The notes beneath the pieces were generated by a model, which was not told where the DNA came from, searched no databases, and saw only the letters and a list, made by a program, of their open reading frames with translations. The translations under genes were made by a program, and so were the position numbers. From the NCBI GenBank assembly GCA_029263215.1, contig JAJCXY010000044.1:1-36562 (forward strand): a DNA stretch of 36,562 nucleotides, read 5' to 3'. Positions within the stretch are counted from its first letter, which is position 1. Each line of letters starts with the position of its first letter. Shown piece after piece: positions 1 to 6,399 of this stretch. This DNA is from Acidimicrobiales bacterium. Lineage in GTDB: Bacteria > Actinomycetota > Acidimicrobiia > Acidimicrobiales > Aldehydirespiratoraceae.

Positions 1-37
1 AATCCGCAGGTTCTGGGTTCAAGTCCCAGGGGGTGTA
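1..37 (+). tRNA. 3' part of a tRNA gene, probably tRNA-Lys (CTT), cut by the window edge
   Basis: A canonical T arm is visible: stem CTGGG (13-17), loop TTCAAGT (18-24), stem CCCAG (25-29). It is followed by a 7-nt acceptor strand GGGGTGT (30-36) and discriminator A37; CCA is not encoded (CAA follows). The bases before the T arm fit the 3' side of an anticodon stem and a short variable loop. The anticodon lies outside the window. The related remnant at 4495 keeps CTCTTGA in the anticodon loop position, which suggests tRNA-Lys with CTT anticodon. Identity is therefore an inference; the presence of a tRNA 3' end is directly seen. Confidence 0.75.
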
Positions 38-118
38 CAAAGCAAAACCCCAGGTCAGACCAGGTTTTCGGGCGGCCTGGGGTTTCGACGCTTTGGCGTG
101 ATTTCCGCCCGTCGAGTC
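2..118 (+). repeat. Direct repeat copy 1: tRNA 3' end plus trailer (att-like)
   Basis: This stretch recurs at 4501-4617 with strong similarity through the T arm, acceptor end and trailer hairpin, fading after about 90-115 bp. Duplication of a tRNA 3' end on both sides of a gene cluster is the typical footprint of an integrated element, although no integrase gene is seen between the copies. Confidence 0.65.
45..85 (+). terminator. Hairpin downstream of the tRNA, terminator-like
   Basis: A perfect 10-bp stem, AAACCCCAGG (45-54) with CCTGGGGTTT (76-85), encloses a 21-nt loop just after the tRNA. There is no clear run of T after it, so it may be a processing or weak termination hairpin. The remnant copy at about 4545-4584 has lost pairing at one position. 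Confidence 0.5.
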
Positions 119-144
119 GCGTTAGAGTCTCGAATGAGCGGCCG

Positions 145-309
145 TCAGTGATACCGGTGGTCACAGCGGAAGATCCAGTGACAGACCGGTATGGCGTCGT
201 GGAGCAGGCACGCTGCGAGGAAGAAGAGAATCATCCCCCCGAGTACACCGGCAACGACTCTGGGGTGCGTGTCGATCGTCCCTGTGATGTTGCTTGCTAT
301 AGCCGTCAT
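145..309 (-). CDS. Small single-span membrane protein with Cys/His-rich C-terminus
   Basis: A 54-residue protein starting at the ATG at 309, preceded by an excellent ribosome site (GGAGGAGGAATT). Residues about 15-35 form one hydrophobic membrane helix. The last 18 residues are rich in Cys and His (CHWIFRCDHRYH), a possible metal- or thiol-binding tail. A longer frame runs upstream to 348, but the ribosome site decides the ATG at 309. It is divergent from the sigma factor gene, and a promoter-like element at 441-469 pointing towards it is nearly identical to the one in front of arsM, so co-regulation with arsenic methylation is inferred. I do not recognise the family and assign no function. 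Confidence 0.6.
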   Translation of the reverse strand: MTAIASNITGTIDTHPRVVAGVLGGMILFFLAACLLHDAIPVCHWIFRCDHRYH

Positions 310-440
310 GGCAATTCCTCCTCCCGCGTCGTCTGCCCGCAGCCACAAGTACCAGTCAGGTGCTTTGCCCCTCTTCGTGCTCCGTTAGGACTGGTAATCT
401 GGCTCGGTCATGCAACGCGTTTTCGATTTGTCTCGCCCTA

Positions 441-469
441 TAGGACGTGTGCAGAGTAGAAAGGACGCA
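441..469 (-). promoter_or_regulatory. Promoter-like element A, leftward, shared with arsM
   Basis: Read leftward it contains TGCGTCCTTT, then TCTGC, then CACGTCCTA. The element at 4065-4093 matches it at 25 of 29 positions with identical spacing. Two CGTCC blocks start 20 bp apart. The CGTCCTA block resembles the -10 element of ECF-sigma promoters and GCGTCC could be the -35. The same geometry could also be a two-half-site operator. It lies about 130 bp upstream of the small membrane gene and on the opposite strand to the sigma gene. Confidence 0.55.
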
Positions 470-524
470 GCCACCGCCATATGACCGAGACAAAGACGCA
501 TCGGTCGAGCCTCGGGAGGCAGTA

Positions 525-1103
525 ATGGTCGACACGACCGAAGATGTCTGGACAGCATTCCGTCAGCGGCTCTACGACTACATCCGAGCCCGTTCCCGAT
601 CCAGCCAGGACGCCGAGGACATCCTCCAGGACGTCTTTGAGAAGGTCCACCGCCGCATCGGCACGTTGGAAGAAACGGCGAATCTCGCCGCCTGGCTCTA
701 CCGCGTCACCCACAACACCATCGTCGACCACTACCGCAAGAAACAGCCATCACCGAGCCCGCAAGAGCCAGCGACGGCCGTCGAGGCCGACGTCGCCACC
801 GCGGAGCAGAGTATCGCCCCTTTCCTCCACGATCTCATCGACGCGCTCCCCGCCCCCTACCGCGACGCGCTCACGCTCACCGAGCTCGAGGGGCTCACCC
901 AACAAGAGATGGGGCAGCAACTCGGGCTATCCACCAGCGGCGCCAAGTCCCGCGTGCAGCGGGGCCGAGCCATGGTCCGCGACCAACTCCTCAACTGCTG
1001 CCACATCGAACTCGACCAGCGCCGTCACGTCATCGACTATCAGCCAACAGGCTCCGAACCCTGGCCCGACGACTGCTCCTGTGCTCCCCAAGCGGCTCCC
1101 TAG
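525..1103 (+). CDS. sigZ: RNA polymerase sigma factor, SigZ-type ECF
   Basis: A 192-residue group IV sigma-70 factor. Region 2 spans about residues 8-75 (DAEDILQDVFEKVHRRI, then LAAWLYRVTHNTIVDHYR). Region 4 spans about 103-157 with a helix-turn-helix (LTQQEMGQQLGLSTSGAKSRVQRGR). A C-terminal tail carries Cys158-Cys159 in NCCHIELD and Cys184/Cys186; a CC-x-IELD-type ending is characteristic of SigZ proteins. The ATG at 525 is chosen because GGAGG lies at 515-519; an in-frame start at 447 would overlap the promoter element. No anti-sigma gene is adjacent. It converges on the MFS gene with only 5 bp between. Inference: it drives the two CGTCC elements in front of arsM and the small membrane gene, with the cysteine tail as a possible metalloid or thiol sensor. 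Confidence 0.85.
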   Translation: MVDTTEDVWTAFRQRLYDYIRARSRSSQDAEDILQDVFEKVHRRIGTLEETANLAAWLYRVTHNTIVDHYRKKQPSPSPQEPATAVEADVATAEQSIAPFLHDLIDALPAPYRDALTLTELEGLTQQEMGQQLGLSTSGAKSRVQRGRAMVRDQLLNCCHIELDQRRHVIDYQPTGSEPWPDDCSCAPQAAP

Positions 1104-1108
1104 GACTC

Positions 1109-2746
1109 TCAAACTGTCAACAGGAGCGGGTCAGCTCTATGGGTCGGTGGCGCCTCGGGGCCCTGGGCGCCCTCGAGCCTCCGCTCTGATACTTGGACCT
1201 GTCGCATCTTCCAGGGGACGAGGGTGATAGCAAGCACCCCAGCTAGGACCATGAAGCCGATACTGACAAGCATTCCCGTGGTCAATGCGTCCACGAAGGC
1301 AGCGTTGGCCGCGCTCGTCACTTGGGCAGCCGTCTCCGGAGGGAGCTGCTCGGCGCCCACCGCCACTACGGCGATCCCGTCGCTTGTGCTCTCAAGCAGC
1401 GGGTCAGGGACCACCCCGGTGAGTGCTTCCTCGATGTTGGTTCGATACAGGCCGCTGACGATGGCGCCGATCACAGCCACTCCGAGTGCTCCACCGAGCT
1501 CTCTGCTCATATCGTTCACTGCTGAGCCGACGCCTGCGTCGTCTACAGGGACTGCTGCCATGACCGTGTCGGTGAGGGGAACCATCGCCAAGCCGAACCC
1601 GAAGCCGAAGAGCATGAGTCCCGCTATGGGCAGGCCCACACCGCCTTCCACCTCGAGCTGAGTGAGCAGGAACATCCCAGATCCGATGATGATCGTGGAG
1701 ACGACCACCAGGATCTTGGGCCCGACGGTCTGGCCGACGCTCCCCGCGATCACCGAGCTCACCGCCATGGTCAGAGCGGAGGGAAGGATGAGAAGACCGG
1801 ACTGCAGGGCGCTTCTGCCCTGAACCAGCTGGAAGTACTGGGTCATGAAGAAGAAGATGCCCATCATGGCGAAGAAGGCCAGCCCGATGTAGACCACCGC
1901 CCCGGTGAAGTCCCGCTGACGAAAGAACCGGAGCGGGAGCATCGGGTGATCGGAGAGCGACTCCACGACGCCGAAGGCGAGCAGCAGCAGCGCTGACACC
2001 GCGAAGATCCCGATGATCAGGGGCGAGCCCCACCCCTCCTCGTTGCCCTGGATGATTGCGAAGACCACAGCGATCAGCCCCGCGGTGACCAACACCGCGC
2101 CCGGCACATCCACGCGGAGCTCACGTGTGTCGCGGGACTCCGGCACGAAGCGCAGGCCCAACAGGGCCAGCGCGACGAAGGGAATATGCAGCCAAAAGAC
2201 CGCTGACCAGTTGATGTTGTCCACGAGATAGCCACCCGCCACCGGCCCGAAGGCCGCCCCCAGCCCTCCGACCGCGGTCCATATGCCGATGGCCTTGGCT
2301 CGCTCATCACGCGGGAACACCGCGGTGATGATGGAGAGGGTGGCAGGCAGCACCAGGGCCGCCCCCAGACCTTGCACCCCACGGGAAAGGACCAGGCTGT
2401 TGGCATCTGTTGACAGGGCCGCCCCGACCGATCCCACTCCGAACACCAACAGACCTCTACGCAGCCAGAGCCGGCGCCCGAACTTGTCTCCCAGGGTCCC
2501 GCCCACAAGCAACAGGCCCGCCAGAATCAGGATGTAACCGTCGGCCACCCACTGCAACGTCGCGGTCGAGGCCTCGAAATCCCGCGCGATGGACGGGAGG
2601 GCGGTGTTTACCACCGTTCCATCTACGAACACCATGAAGACGCTGAGCGACATGACCGCCAGCACCAGCCAACGGTTGACGTTCGGCGGTGTGTAGCCAA
2701 CCGACGCGGCCTCGAGGGCCGTTCCTTGCTCACTCAACGCGCTCAT
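1109..2746 (-). CDS. MFS drug:H+ antiporter, DHA2 (EmrB/QacA) family
   Basis: A 545-residue polytopic protein, the usual length for 14-helix DHA2 exporters. After a short cytosolic start come VDGTVVNTALPSIARDF (motif D1 region) and GDKFGRRLWLRRG (motif A, about residues 85-97), then GPVAGG (motif C region) in helix 5. It lies in the inner membrane and would export a small compound against protons. It is the last gene of the arsM operon: its ATG overlaps the previous stop as ATGA (2743-2746). The context suggests efflux of an arsenical or a conjugate, but the family is mostly known for drugs, so the substrate is open. Confidence 0.9.
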   Translation of the reverse strand: MSALSEQGTALEAASVGYTPPNVNRWLVLAVMSLSVFMVFVDGTVVNTALPSIARDFEASTATLQWVADGYILILAGLLLVGGTLGDKFGRRLWLRRGLLVFGVGSVGAALSTDANSLVLSRGVQGLGAALVLPATLSIITAVFPRDERAKAIGIWTAVGGLGAAFGPVAGGYLVDNINWSAVFWLHIPFVALALLGLRFVPESRDTRELRVDVPGAVLVTAGLIAVVFAIIQGNEEGWGSPLIIGIFAVSALLLLAFGVVESLSDHPMLPLRFFRQRDFTGAVVYIGLAFFAMMGIFFFMTQYFQLVQGRSALQSGLLILPSALTMAVSSVIAGSVGQTVGPKILVVVSTIIIGSGMFLLTQLEVEGGVGLPIAGLMLFGFGFGLAMVPLTDTVMAAVPVDDAGVGSAVNDMSRELGGALGVAVIGAIVSGLYRTNIEEALTGVVPDPLLESTSDGIAVVAVGAEQLPPETAAQVTSAANAAFVDALTTGMLVSIGFMVLAGVLAITLVPWKMRQVQVSERRLEGAQGPEAPPTHRADPLLLTV

Positions 2747-3039
2747 CGGTAGGTCCCTTGGTCCTGGGGCGCCACGAGCGCTCCATGACCGTCCGTCCCT
2801 TGGTCAGTTGTGGCGTTCAAGATGCGCCGCAACCGCTCAGTGTCGTCGGACGATAGACCGGCGGCACTAGCGCGACGTTGCAGGGCTCGGTCAAATCGTC
2901 CCGCGCCATTGCCGGTCTCTTCGGGGTCTTTGCGGGGTTGGTGGTGTTGGAAACAACCCCAACTGCTTTCTTTGCCAGACCGGCCGACGAGCATCATCAC
3001 AATGCAGCCGATGGGCATGAGTAGCCACAAGAATTCCAT
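2743..3039 (-). CDS. Small membrane-anchored protein in the arsM operon
   Basis: A 98-residue protein. The ATG at 3039 has AAGGAG seven bases upstream, which decides it over a longer frame reaching 3135. Residues 1-18 form one hydrophobic helix (MEFLWLLMPIGCIVMMLV). The remainder is polar, with an early Cys and His-His (WGCFQHH) and a helical segment near residues 45-78 (FDRALQRRASAAGLSSDDTERLRR in two parts). Its stop overlaps the MFS start by 4 bp, and it begins 11 bp after the Cys-rich gene. A membrane anchor with a cytosolic helical tail next to an exporter suggests an accessory role, but the family is not recognised. Confidence 0.6.
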   Translation of the reverse strand: MEFLWLLMPIGCIVMMLVGRSGKESSWGCFQHHQPRKDPEETGNGAGRFDRALQRRASAAGLSSDDTERLRRILNATTDQGTDGHGALVAPQDQGTYR

Positions 3040-3050
3040 GTCTCGCTCCT

Positions 3051-3242
3051 TCAATCTTCGCTGGGTTCGGTGTGGGTCTGCTCGCGCATCTGGGCGCAGC
3101 AGTCGGGCATTCCTTGGGAGAACATCTGCTGGCACTTCTGTGCGAAGGCCGCCATGTCTCGCGTTTCGGTGTCACCGTCGACACTCGCGGCGGGGGTGCC
3201 TTTGGCGTCTACTGGTCGGTCCTGTGGGGTACAACACGTCAT
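3051..3242 (-). CDS. Small cysteine-rich cytosolic protein in the arsM operon
   Basis: A 63-residue soluble protein with five cysteines: MTCC at the start, one in QKCQQMF, and a second CC pair in MPDCCAQM. It also has several Met residues around the last pair. GAGGAG lies about eight bases before the ATG at 3242. It sits 47 bp after arsM and 11 bp before the next small gene on the same strand. The two CC pairs and Met-rich setting are compatible with binding soft metal(loid)s such as As(III), possibly as a carrier or sensor. This is inference from composition and context; no family is recognised. Confidence 0.6.
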   Translation of the reverse strand: MTCCTPQDRPVDAKGTPAASVDGDTETRDMAAFAQKCQQMFSQGMPDCCAQMREQTHTEPSED

Positions 3243-3289
3243 GTTCTGACTCCTCTGGTCGTGTTCGCTGGCTGTGGTTTTGGGGTCTG

Positions 3290-4024
3290 CTAGGCCGTGG
3301 CTCGGATAATGGCGCTAACGACGTCGGGCCCGACCTCGTGGGTGATGTCGATCTCGATGTCGCCGAATCCAGCCCCGTCGAGTCCTTGGCGGTACTCGTC
3401 GCGGCTGAGCGCGCCAGAAACACAGCCGGCCCACGCGGCCATGTCGGCCTTTTCGGCGGTGCTGAAGGCACGAGTCGTGATGACGTCGCTGACCGCGAAC
3501 CGCCCGCCCGAGACCAGCACACGATGCGACTCGTCAAAGACCCGCGGCTTGTCTGGGGCAAGGTTGATTACACAGTTGGAGATGATCACATCAACGGAGT
3601 GGTCGGGCAGTGGGATGTTCTCGATGTCGCCCTTGACAAACTCGACGTTGGTGATGCCCGCTTCGCTCTGATTTCGCCGGGCCAGATCGAGCATCTCGTC
3701 GGTCATGTCCAGCCCGTACACCTTGCCGGTCAGACCAACTCGTTTGGCCGACAAGAACACATCGAGGCCCGCTCCGGACCCGAGGTCCAACACAGTCTCG
3801 CCGGCACGGAGCTCAGCCACTGCGGTGGGGTTGCCACAACCCAGCGATGTCAGTCTGGCCGTGTCGGGGAGGATCTCGGAGTCCAGGGCGTCATACAAGT
3901 CCGAGCCGAAGCCGGTGTCGGTACCACACGCGGGCCCACAGCCGGCTGGCAGTTGCATGTTCAGGGCCGCGTCGCGGTACTGCTCGCGGACCTGAGTCCT
4001 GATCTGATCACCAGATACGTTCAT
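3290..4024 (-). CDS. arsM: Arsenite S-adenosylmethionine methyltransferase
   Basis: A 244-residue class I methyltransferase, close to the usual ArsM length. It methylates As(III) stepwise using SAM, in the cytosol. The SAM site is VLDLGSGAGLDVF (78-90) and GLDMTDEML. Three conserved As-binding cysteines are present: Cys63 (LGCGNP), Cys151 (SNCVINL) and Cys201 (WAGCVSG). An additional CGPAC pair lies at residues 29-33. The C-terminal 40 residues form the usual small domain. It is the first gene of a leftward operon with two small proteins and an MFS exporter, preceded by the promoter-like element at 4065-4093 and a short leader. Adjacent SigZ-type sigma and ArsM genes are a recurring association. 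Confidence 0.95.
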   Translation of the reverse strand: MNVSGDQIRTQVREQYRDAALNMQLPAGCGPACGTDTGFGSDLYDALDSEILPDTARLTSLGCGNPTAVAELRAGETVLDLGSGAGLDVFLSAKRVGLTGKVYGLDMTDEMLDLARRNQSEAGITNVEFVKGDIENIPLPDHSVDVIISNCVINLAPDKPRVFDESHRVLVSGGRFAVSDVITTRAFSTAEKADMAAWAGCVSGALSRDEYRQGLDGAGFGDIEIDITHEVGPDVVSAIIRATA

Positions 4025-4064
4025 CTCACACGCTCTCTCATATTGGTAGTAGTCGATATGTCAT

Positions 4065-4093
4065 TAGGACGTGGGCAGATCAAAAAGGACGCA
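4065..4093 (-). promoter_or_regulatory. arsM: Promoter-like element B in front of arsM
   Basis: Leftward it reads TGCGTCCTTT, then TCTGC, then CACGTCCTA, the same architecture as element A at 441-469. The CGTCCTA block ends about 40 bp upstream of the arsM ATG, which places a transcription start near 4057 and a leader of about 33 nt. The twin location in front of two leftward genes of one island, next to a sigma gene, supports an ECF-type promoter. Confidence 0.6.
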
Positions 4094-4345
4094 AACAAGT
4101 GAGAATCTCTCGCCGCACATGGCCGGCGTCTCACTCGGTGACGATCAACAGGCCACGGGCTGATCCGAAGACGACAGGGCGCTACGACCAGGATCGAGCC
4201 CCACCTCAGCCCCGTCGGGCCGTTCTCTCCGTAGGGTCGCTTGTCTCACGGAGCCTGATCACCGGGCACCTCGAAGCCGACGAGGCCGTGACCTTGCTGA
4301 ACGTGCGCATCGACTTCGAGTCCAGCCGATAGCAGCCGACAGCCG
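4094..4345. other. Intergenic DNA without a convincing gene
   Basis: A rightward open frame (4099-4332, 77 codons) exists, but it has no ribosome site and no recognisable domain. Its last third (SRSLITGHLEADEAVTLLNV) looks more protein-like and may be a relic. Nothing else is seen here. Confidence 0.4.
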
Positions 4346-4443
4346 TGGTCACGAGGTGGTCACACGAGATCCGTGATCACACGTTGTCCACAGGTATATC
4401 CTCACGCGATCCACAACACCGAATCCAGCGTTTGCTCGGGTAA
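4346..4443 (+). repeat. Repeat R1 copy 1, with DnaA-box-like TTGTCCACA
   Basis: Matches 13504-13600 over about 75 bp at high identity, including the shared blocks TGGTCACGAGG, AGATCCGTGATCACACG and TCCACAGGTATATCC. It contains an 8-bp palindrome GTGATCAC and, in this copy, GTTGTCCACA with a downstream TCCACAAC in inverted partial symmetry. Together with 4626-4669 it mirrors the two flanks of the IS110-like relic at 13.5-14.9 kb. Confidence 0.65.
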
Positions 4444-4494
4444 GACGGTATTTTCCGCGACAATCCAGGACTGGCCGAGACACGCGATCCGCTG

Positions 4495-4539
4495 CTCTTG
4501 ATCCGCAGGTTCTGGGTCCCAGTCCCAGGGGGTGCACCA
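4495..4539 (+). pseudogene. Degenerate tRNA-Lys (CTT) 3' remnant
   Basis: Anticodon-loop-like CTCTTGA (4495-4501) is followed by TCCGCAGG, T stem CTGGG (4512-4516) and CCCAG (4524-4528), and acceptor strand GGGGTGC with ACCA (4536-4539). The T loop is TCCCAGT instead of TTCAAGT, so T55 and the R57 position are lost. The 5' half cannot be folded into a D arm. It is a dead duplicate of the tRNA end at position 1. Confidence 0.6.
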
Positions 4540-4617
4540 ACGAGAAACCCCAGGTCAAGTCCGGTTTTCGGTCGGCCTGGGCTTCGACATTCTGGCGTGT
4601 TTTGCGCCGTGGGCACG
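4501..4617 (+). repeat. Direct repeat copy 2: tRNA 3' end plus trailer (att-like)
   Basis: This is the partner of the repeat at 2-118. Similarity continues beyond the tRNA end through the trailer hairpin (AAACCCCAGG ... GGTTTTCGG ... GGCCTGGG). The two copies bracket the arsenic gene cluster and would be the two junctions of an inserted element or the ends of a tandem duplication. Confidence 0.6.
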
Positions 4618-4625
4618 CTGTGGTC

Positions 4626-4669
4626 TGTGCTGGCCCGCGTCATGGTGGACCTGTTGGCTCCGGTTGGTG
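4626..4669 (+). repeat. Repeat R2 copy 1
   Basis: 36 of 44 positions match 14825-14868, with shared blocks TGTGCTGGCCCG, TCATG, TGGAC, GGCTCCGGT and GGTG. R2 follows R1 in the same order and orientation at both loci, so the two loci probably carry ends of the same kind of mobile element. Confidence 0.6.
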
Positions 4670-4825
4670 TATTCCAGTTCGGGTGTGAAACATTTCGACC
4701 AGCCCGGGTGACACCCGACCGAGTGCTCGACAGAGGTCTACCCGGTTGAGCGCGGCGAGAGTTAGCCGCGCTGGCCATCCGAACACCCCGCTGTTAACTG
4801 TCAATCCGCGACAAAACGCAAAGGT

Positions 4826-4856
4826 TTGACAGCGTCTATTGGAGATGAACTACACT
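4826..4856 (+). promoter_or_regulatory. livG: Possible livG promoter
   Basis: TTGACA (4826-4831) is a consensus -35 hexamer. TACACT (4851-4856) is a fair -10, although the 19-bp spacer is long. The livG start is about 65 bp downstream with a repressor-like palindrome between. Confidence 0.35.
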
Positions 4857-4899
4857 TCGGTCATCAACGATATTTCCTTTGGTTTAGCTGATTCAGTTG

Positions 4900-4915
4900 A
4901 TGAACACTCATTCAT
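4900..4915. promoter_or_regulatory. TetR-type operator in front of livG
   Basis: ATGAACACTCATTCAT is an imperfect inverted repeat that differs at two of 16 positions from the perfect palindrome at 9648-9663. It ends 3 bp before the livG start, so a bound repressor would block transcription of livGF. Confidence 0.55.
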
Positions 4916-4918
4916 TCC

Positions 4919-5686
4919 ATGATGACTGAGCTGCTCGAAATCGACTCAGTCGAGGTCAGGTTCGGAGGGTTGCGCGCCTTGGCAGGAGTGTCCATGAGCG
5001 TCGCAGAAGGGACCACTGTCGGGGTGATCGGGCCCAACGGTGCGGGCAAGACGACCTTGTTCAATGCGATCACTGGGATCGTCGGCGTTGATGGGGGTTC
5101 GGTTCGCTTTGCTGGCGACGACGTCACCGGTCTGGAGCCGTATCGCCGTGCTCAGCTGGGGATGGCTCGCAGCTTCCAGAACTTGGGGCTCATGCTGACC
5201 GAGTCCGTCGAGACGAACATCATGGCCTCCCTTCATCTCAGTGCCGACTACGGGGTGCTCGATCCCCTTCTACGGCCGCGGGCGACACGCCGCATCGAAC
5301 AGCACTGCATGGGCCGAGCAGTTGATGTCATGGTTCGATTCGAACTCATGGCCTATCGCCACACGGCCGTCGCCGACCTCTCCTTCGGCGTGGCTCGGAT
5401 GGTGGAGCTCGCCGGTCTATTTGCGCGAGAGGCCCGGATACTGCTCCTCGACGAGCCGACCACCGGGCTCGACACATCGGAGCTGGCGACGCTATTGGAG
5501 GTCCTCTCGACGGCCAGGAACGACGGACACACATCGGTGGTCATAGCCCATGACGTCGGATTCATTATCGAACTGTGCGACGTGGTGTACGTGCTCGCAG
5601 AGGGTCGCGTGATCTACTCGGGTGGGCCACAAGAAGTCCGAAGCGATCAGCGAGTGGTCGACTCCTATCTTGGCAGGGCATCGTGA
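4919..5686 (+). CDS. livG: Liv-type ABC transporter ATPase, LivG-like
   Basis: A 255-residue ATPase of the branched-chain amino acid (HAAT) uptake family. Walker A GPNGAGKTT lies at 38-46, the Q loop in RSFQNLGL (84-91), and Walker B LLLDEP (175-180) is followed by TTGLD. The signature motif is unusual: LSFGVAR replaces LSxGQxR. An H switch is present in VIAHDVGF. It starts at one of two adjacent ATGs (4919 or 4922) without a strong ribosome site. Its TGA overlaps the livF ATG by 1 bp. It powers the permease pair LivHM encoded on the other strand. The operator 3 bp upstream suggests control by the TetR protein at 10547. Confidence 0.9.
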   Translation: MMTELLEIDSVEVRFGGLRALAGVSMSVAEGTTVGVIGPNGAGKTTLFNAITGIVGVDGGSVRFAGDDVTGLEPYRRAQLGMARSFQNLGLMLTESVETNIMASLHLSADYGVLDPLLRPRATRRIEQHCMGRAVDVMVRFELMAYRHTAVADLSFGVARMVELAGLFAREARILLLDEPTTGLDTSELATLLEVLSTARNDGHTSVVIAHDVGFIIELCDVVYVLAEGRVIYSGGPQEVRSDQRVVDSYLGRAS

Positions 5687-6399
5687 TGGCGTCACTGCTC
5701 GAAACACGGGATCTTTCCGCTGGTTATACCCATGTGCCGGTCATACGCGATGTTTCGATTTCGGTCGATCGGGCTGAGATGGTTGGCCTGCTCGGACCGA
5801 ACGGCGCCGGCAAGACCACCCTCCTTCGGACGCTGGCTGGGAGCATCTCATCGCGCTCGGGCACCGTCGAATTTGAAGGCGCCGAAATAACGAAACATCC
5901 ACCGCATCGACGGGCGCGACTCGGTCTGGCCCATGTACCCGAGGGCCGACAGGTGTTCGCGGAGCTGACTGTGGCCGACAACCTTCGAGTCGCGGGCTTG
6001 ATCAACGATGCTTCGGCAGAGGCTGAAGCGGCTGTTATTGATCTCTTCCCGAGGCTCGGGGAACGACTTCGTCAGTTGGCCGGCACCCTCTCCGGAGGCG
6101 AGCAGCAGATGTTGGCTATCGGCCGAGCTCTGATGACCGGACCGAGAGTTCTCATGGTCGATGAGATGTCGGCGGGCCTCGCCCCGATCCTTGCCCAAGA
6201 GTTGGTGACGAGCCTGGCGCGGATTCGCGACTCCGGGGTTTCGATTCTGGTAGTGGAGCAGAGTCCGCATCTGATCGATGATGTCGTCGATCGGGTATAC
6301 CTGCTCCAGCGCGGATCGATCGTCGCAGCGGGCGCTCTCGCAGAGCTGGGCGGGGCAGCAGCAATCGCCGATCTCTACCTCGGGGTGATCAAGACTTAG
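5686..6399 (+). CDS. livF: Liv-type ABC transporter ATPase, LivF-like
   Basis: A 237-residue ATPase, the normal LivF length. Walker A GPNGAGKTT is at 37-45, PEGRQVF at 85-91 (a LivF hallmark), signature LSGGEQQ at 135-141, Walker B RVLMVDE at about 154-160. The ATG at 5686 shares one base with the livG stop, so the two are translationally coupled; longer frames starting upstream lie inside livG. Its last 11 bp overlap the convergent livM gene. It acts with LivG on the cytosolic face of the importer. Confidence 0.92.
   Translation: MASLLETRDLSAGYTHVPVIRDVSISVDRAEMVGLLGPNGAGKTTLLRTLAGSISSRSGTVEFEGAEITKHPPHRRARLGLAHVPEGRQVFAELTVADNLRVAGLINDASAEAEAAVIDLFPRLGERLRQLAGTLSGGEQQMLAIGRALMTGPRVLMVDEMSAGLAPILAQELVTSLARIRDSGVSILVVEQSPHLIDDVVDRVYLLQRGSIVAAGALAELGGAAAIADLYLGVIKT

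Noticed and set aside
148-459. 103-codon + strand frame before the sigma gene
   Set aside because: No ribosome site, antisense to the small membrane gene, and it overlaps the promoter-like element.
2810-4102. 430-codon open frame on the + strand opposite arsM and the small genes
   Set aside because: It is antisense to a well-supported operon with real domains, has no ribosome site, and its protein has no recognisable features; high GC creates such shadows.
4346-4443. Replication origin suggested by the DnaA-box-like sequence
   Set aside because: Only one good box per repeat copy, no AT-rich unwinding region and no dnaA or dnaN nearby.
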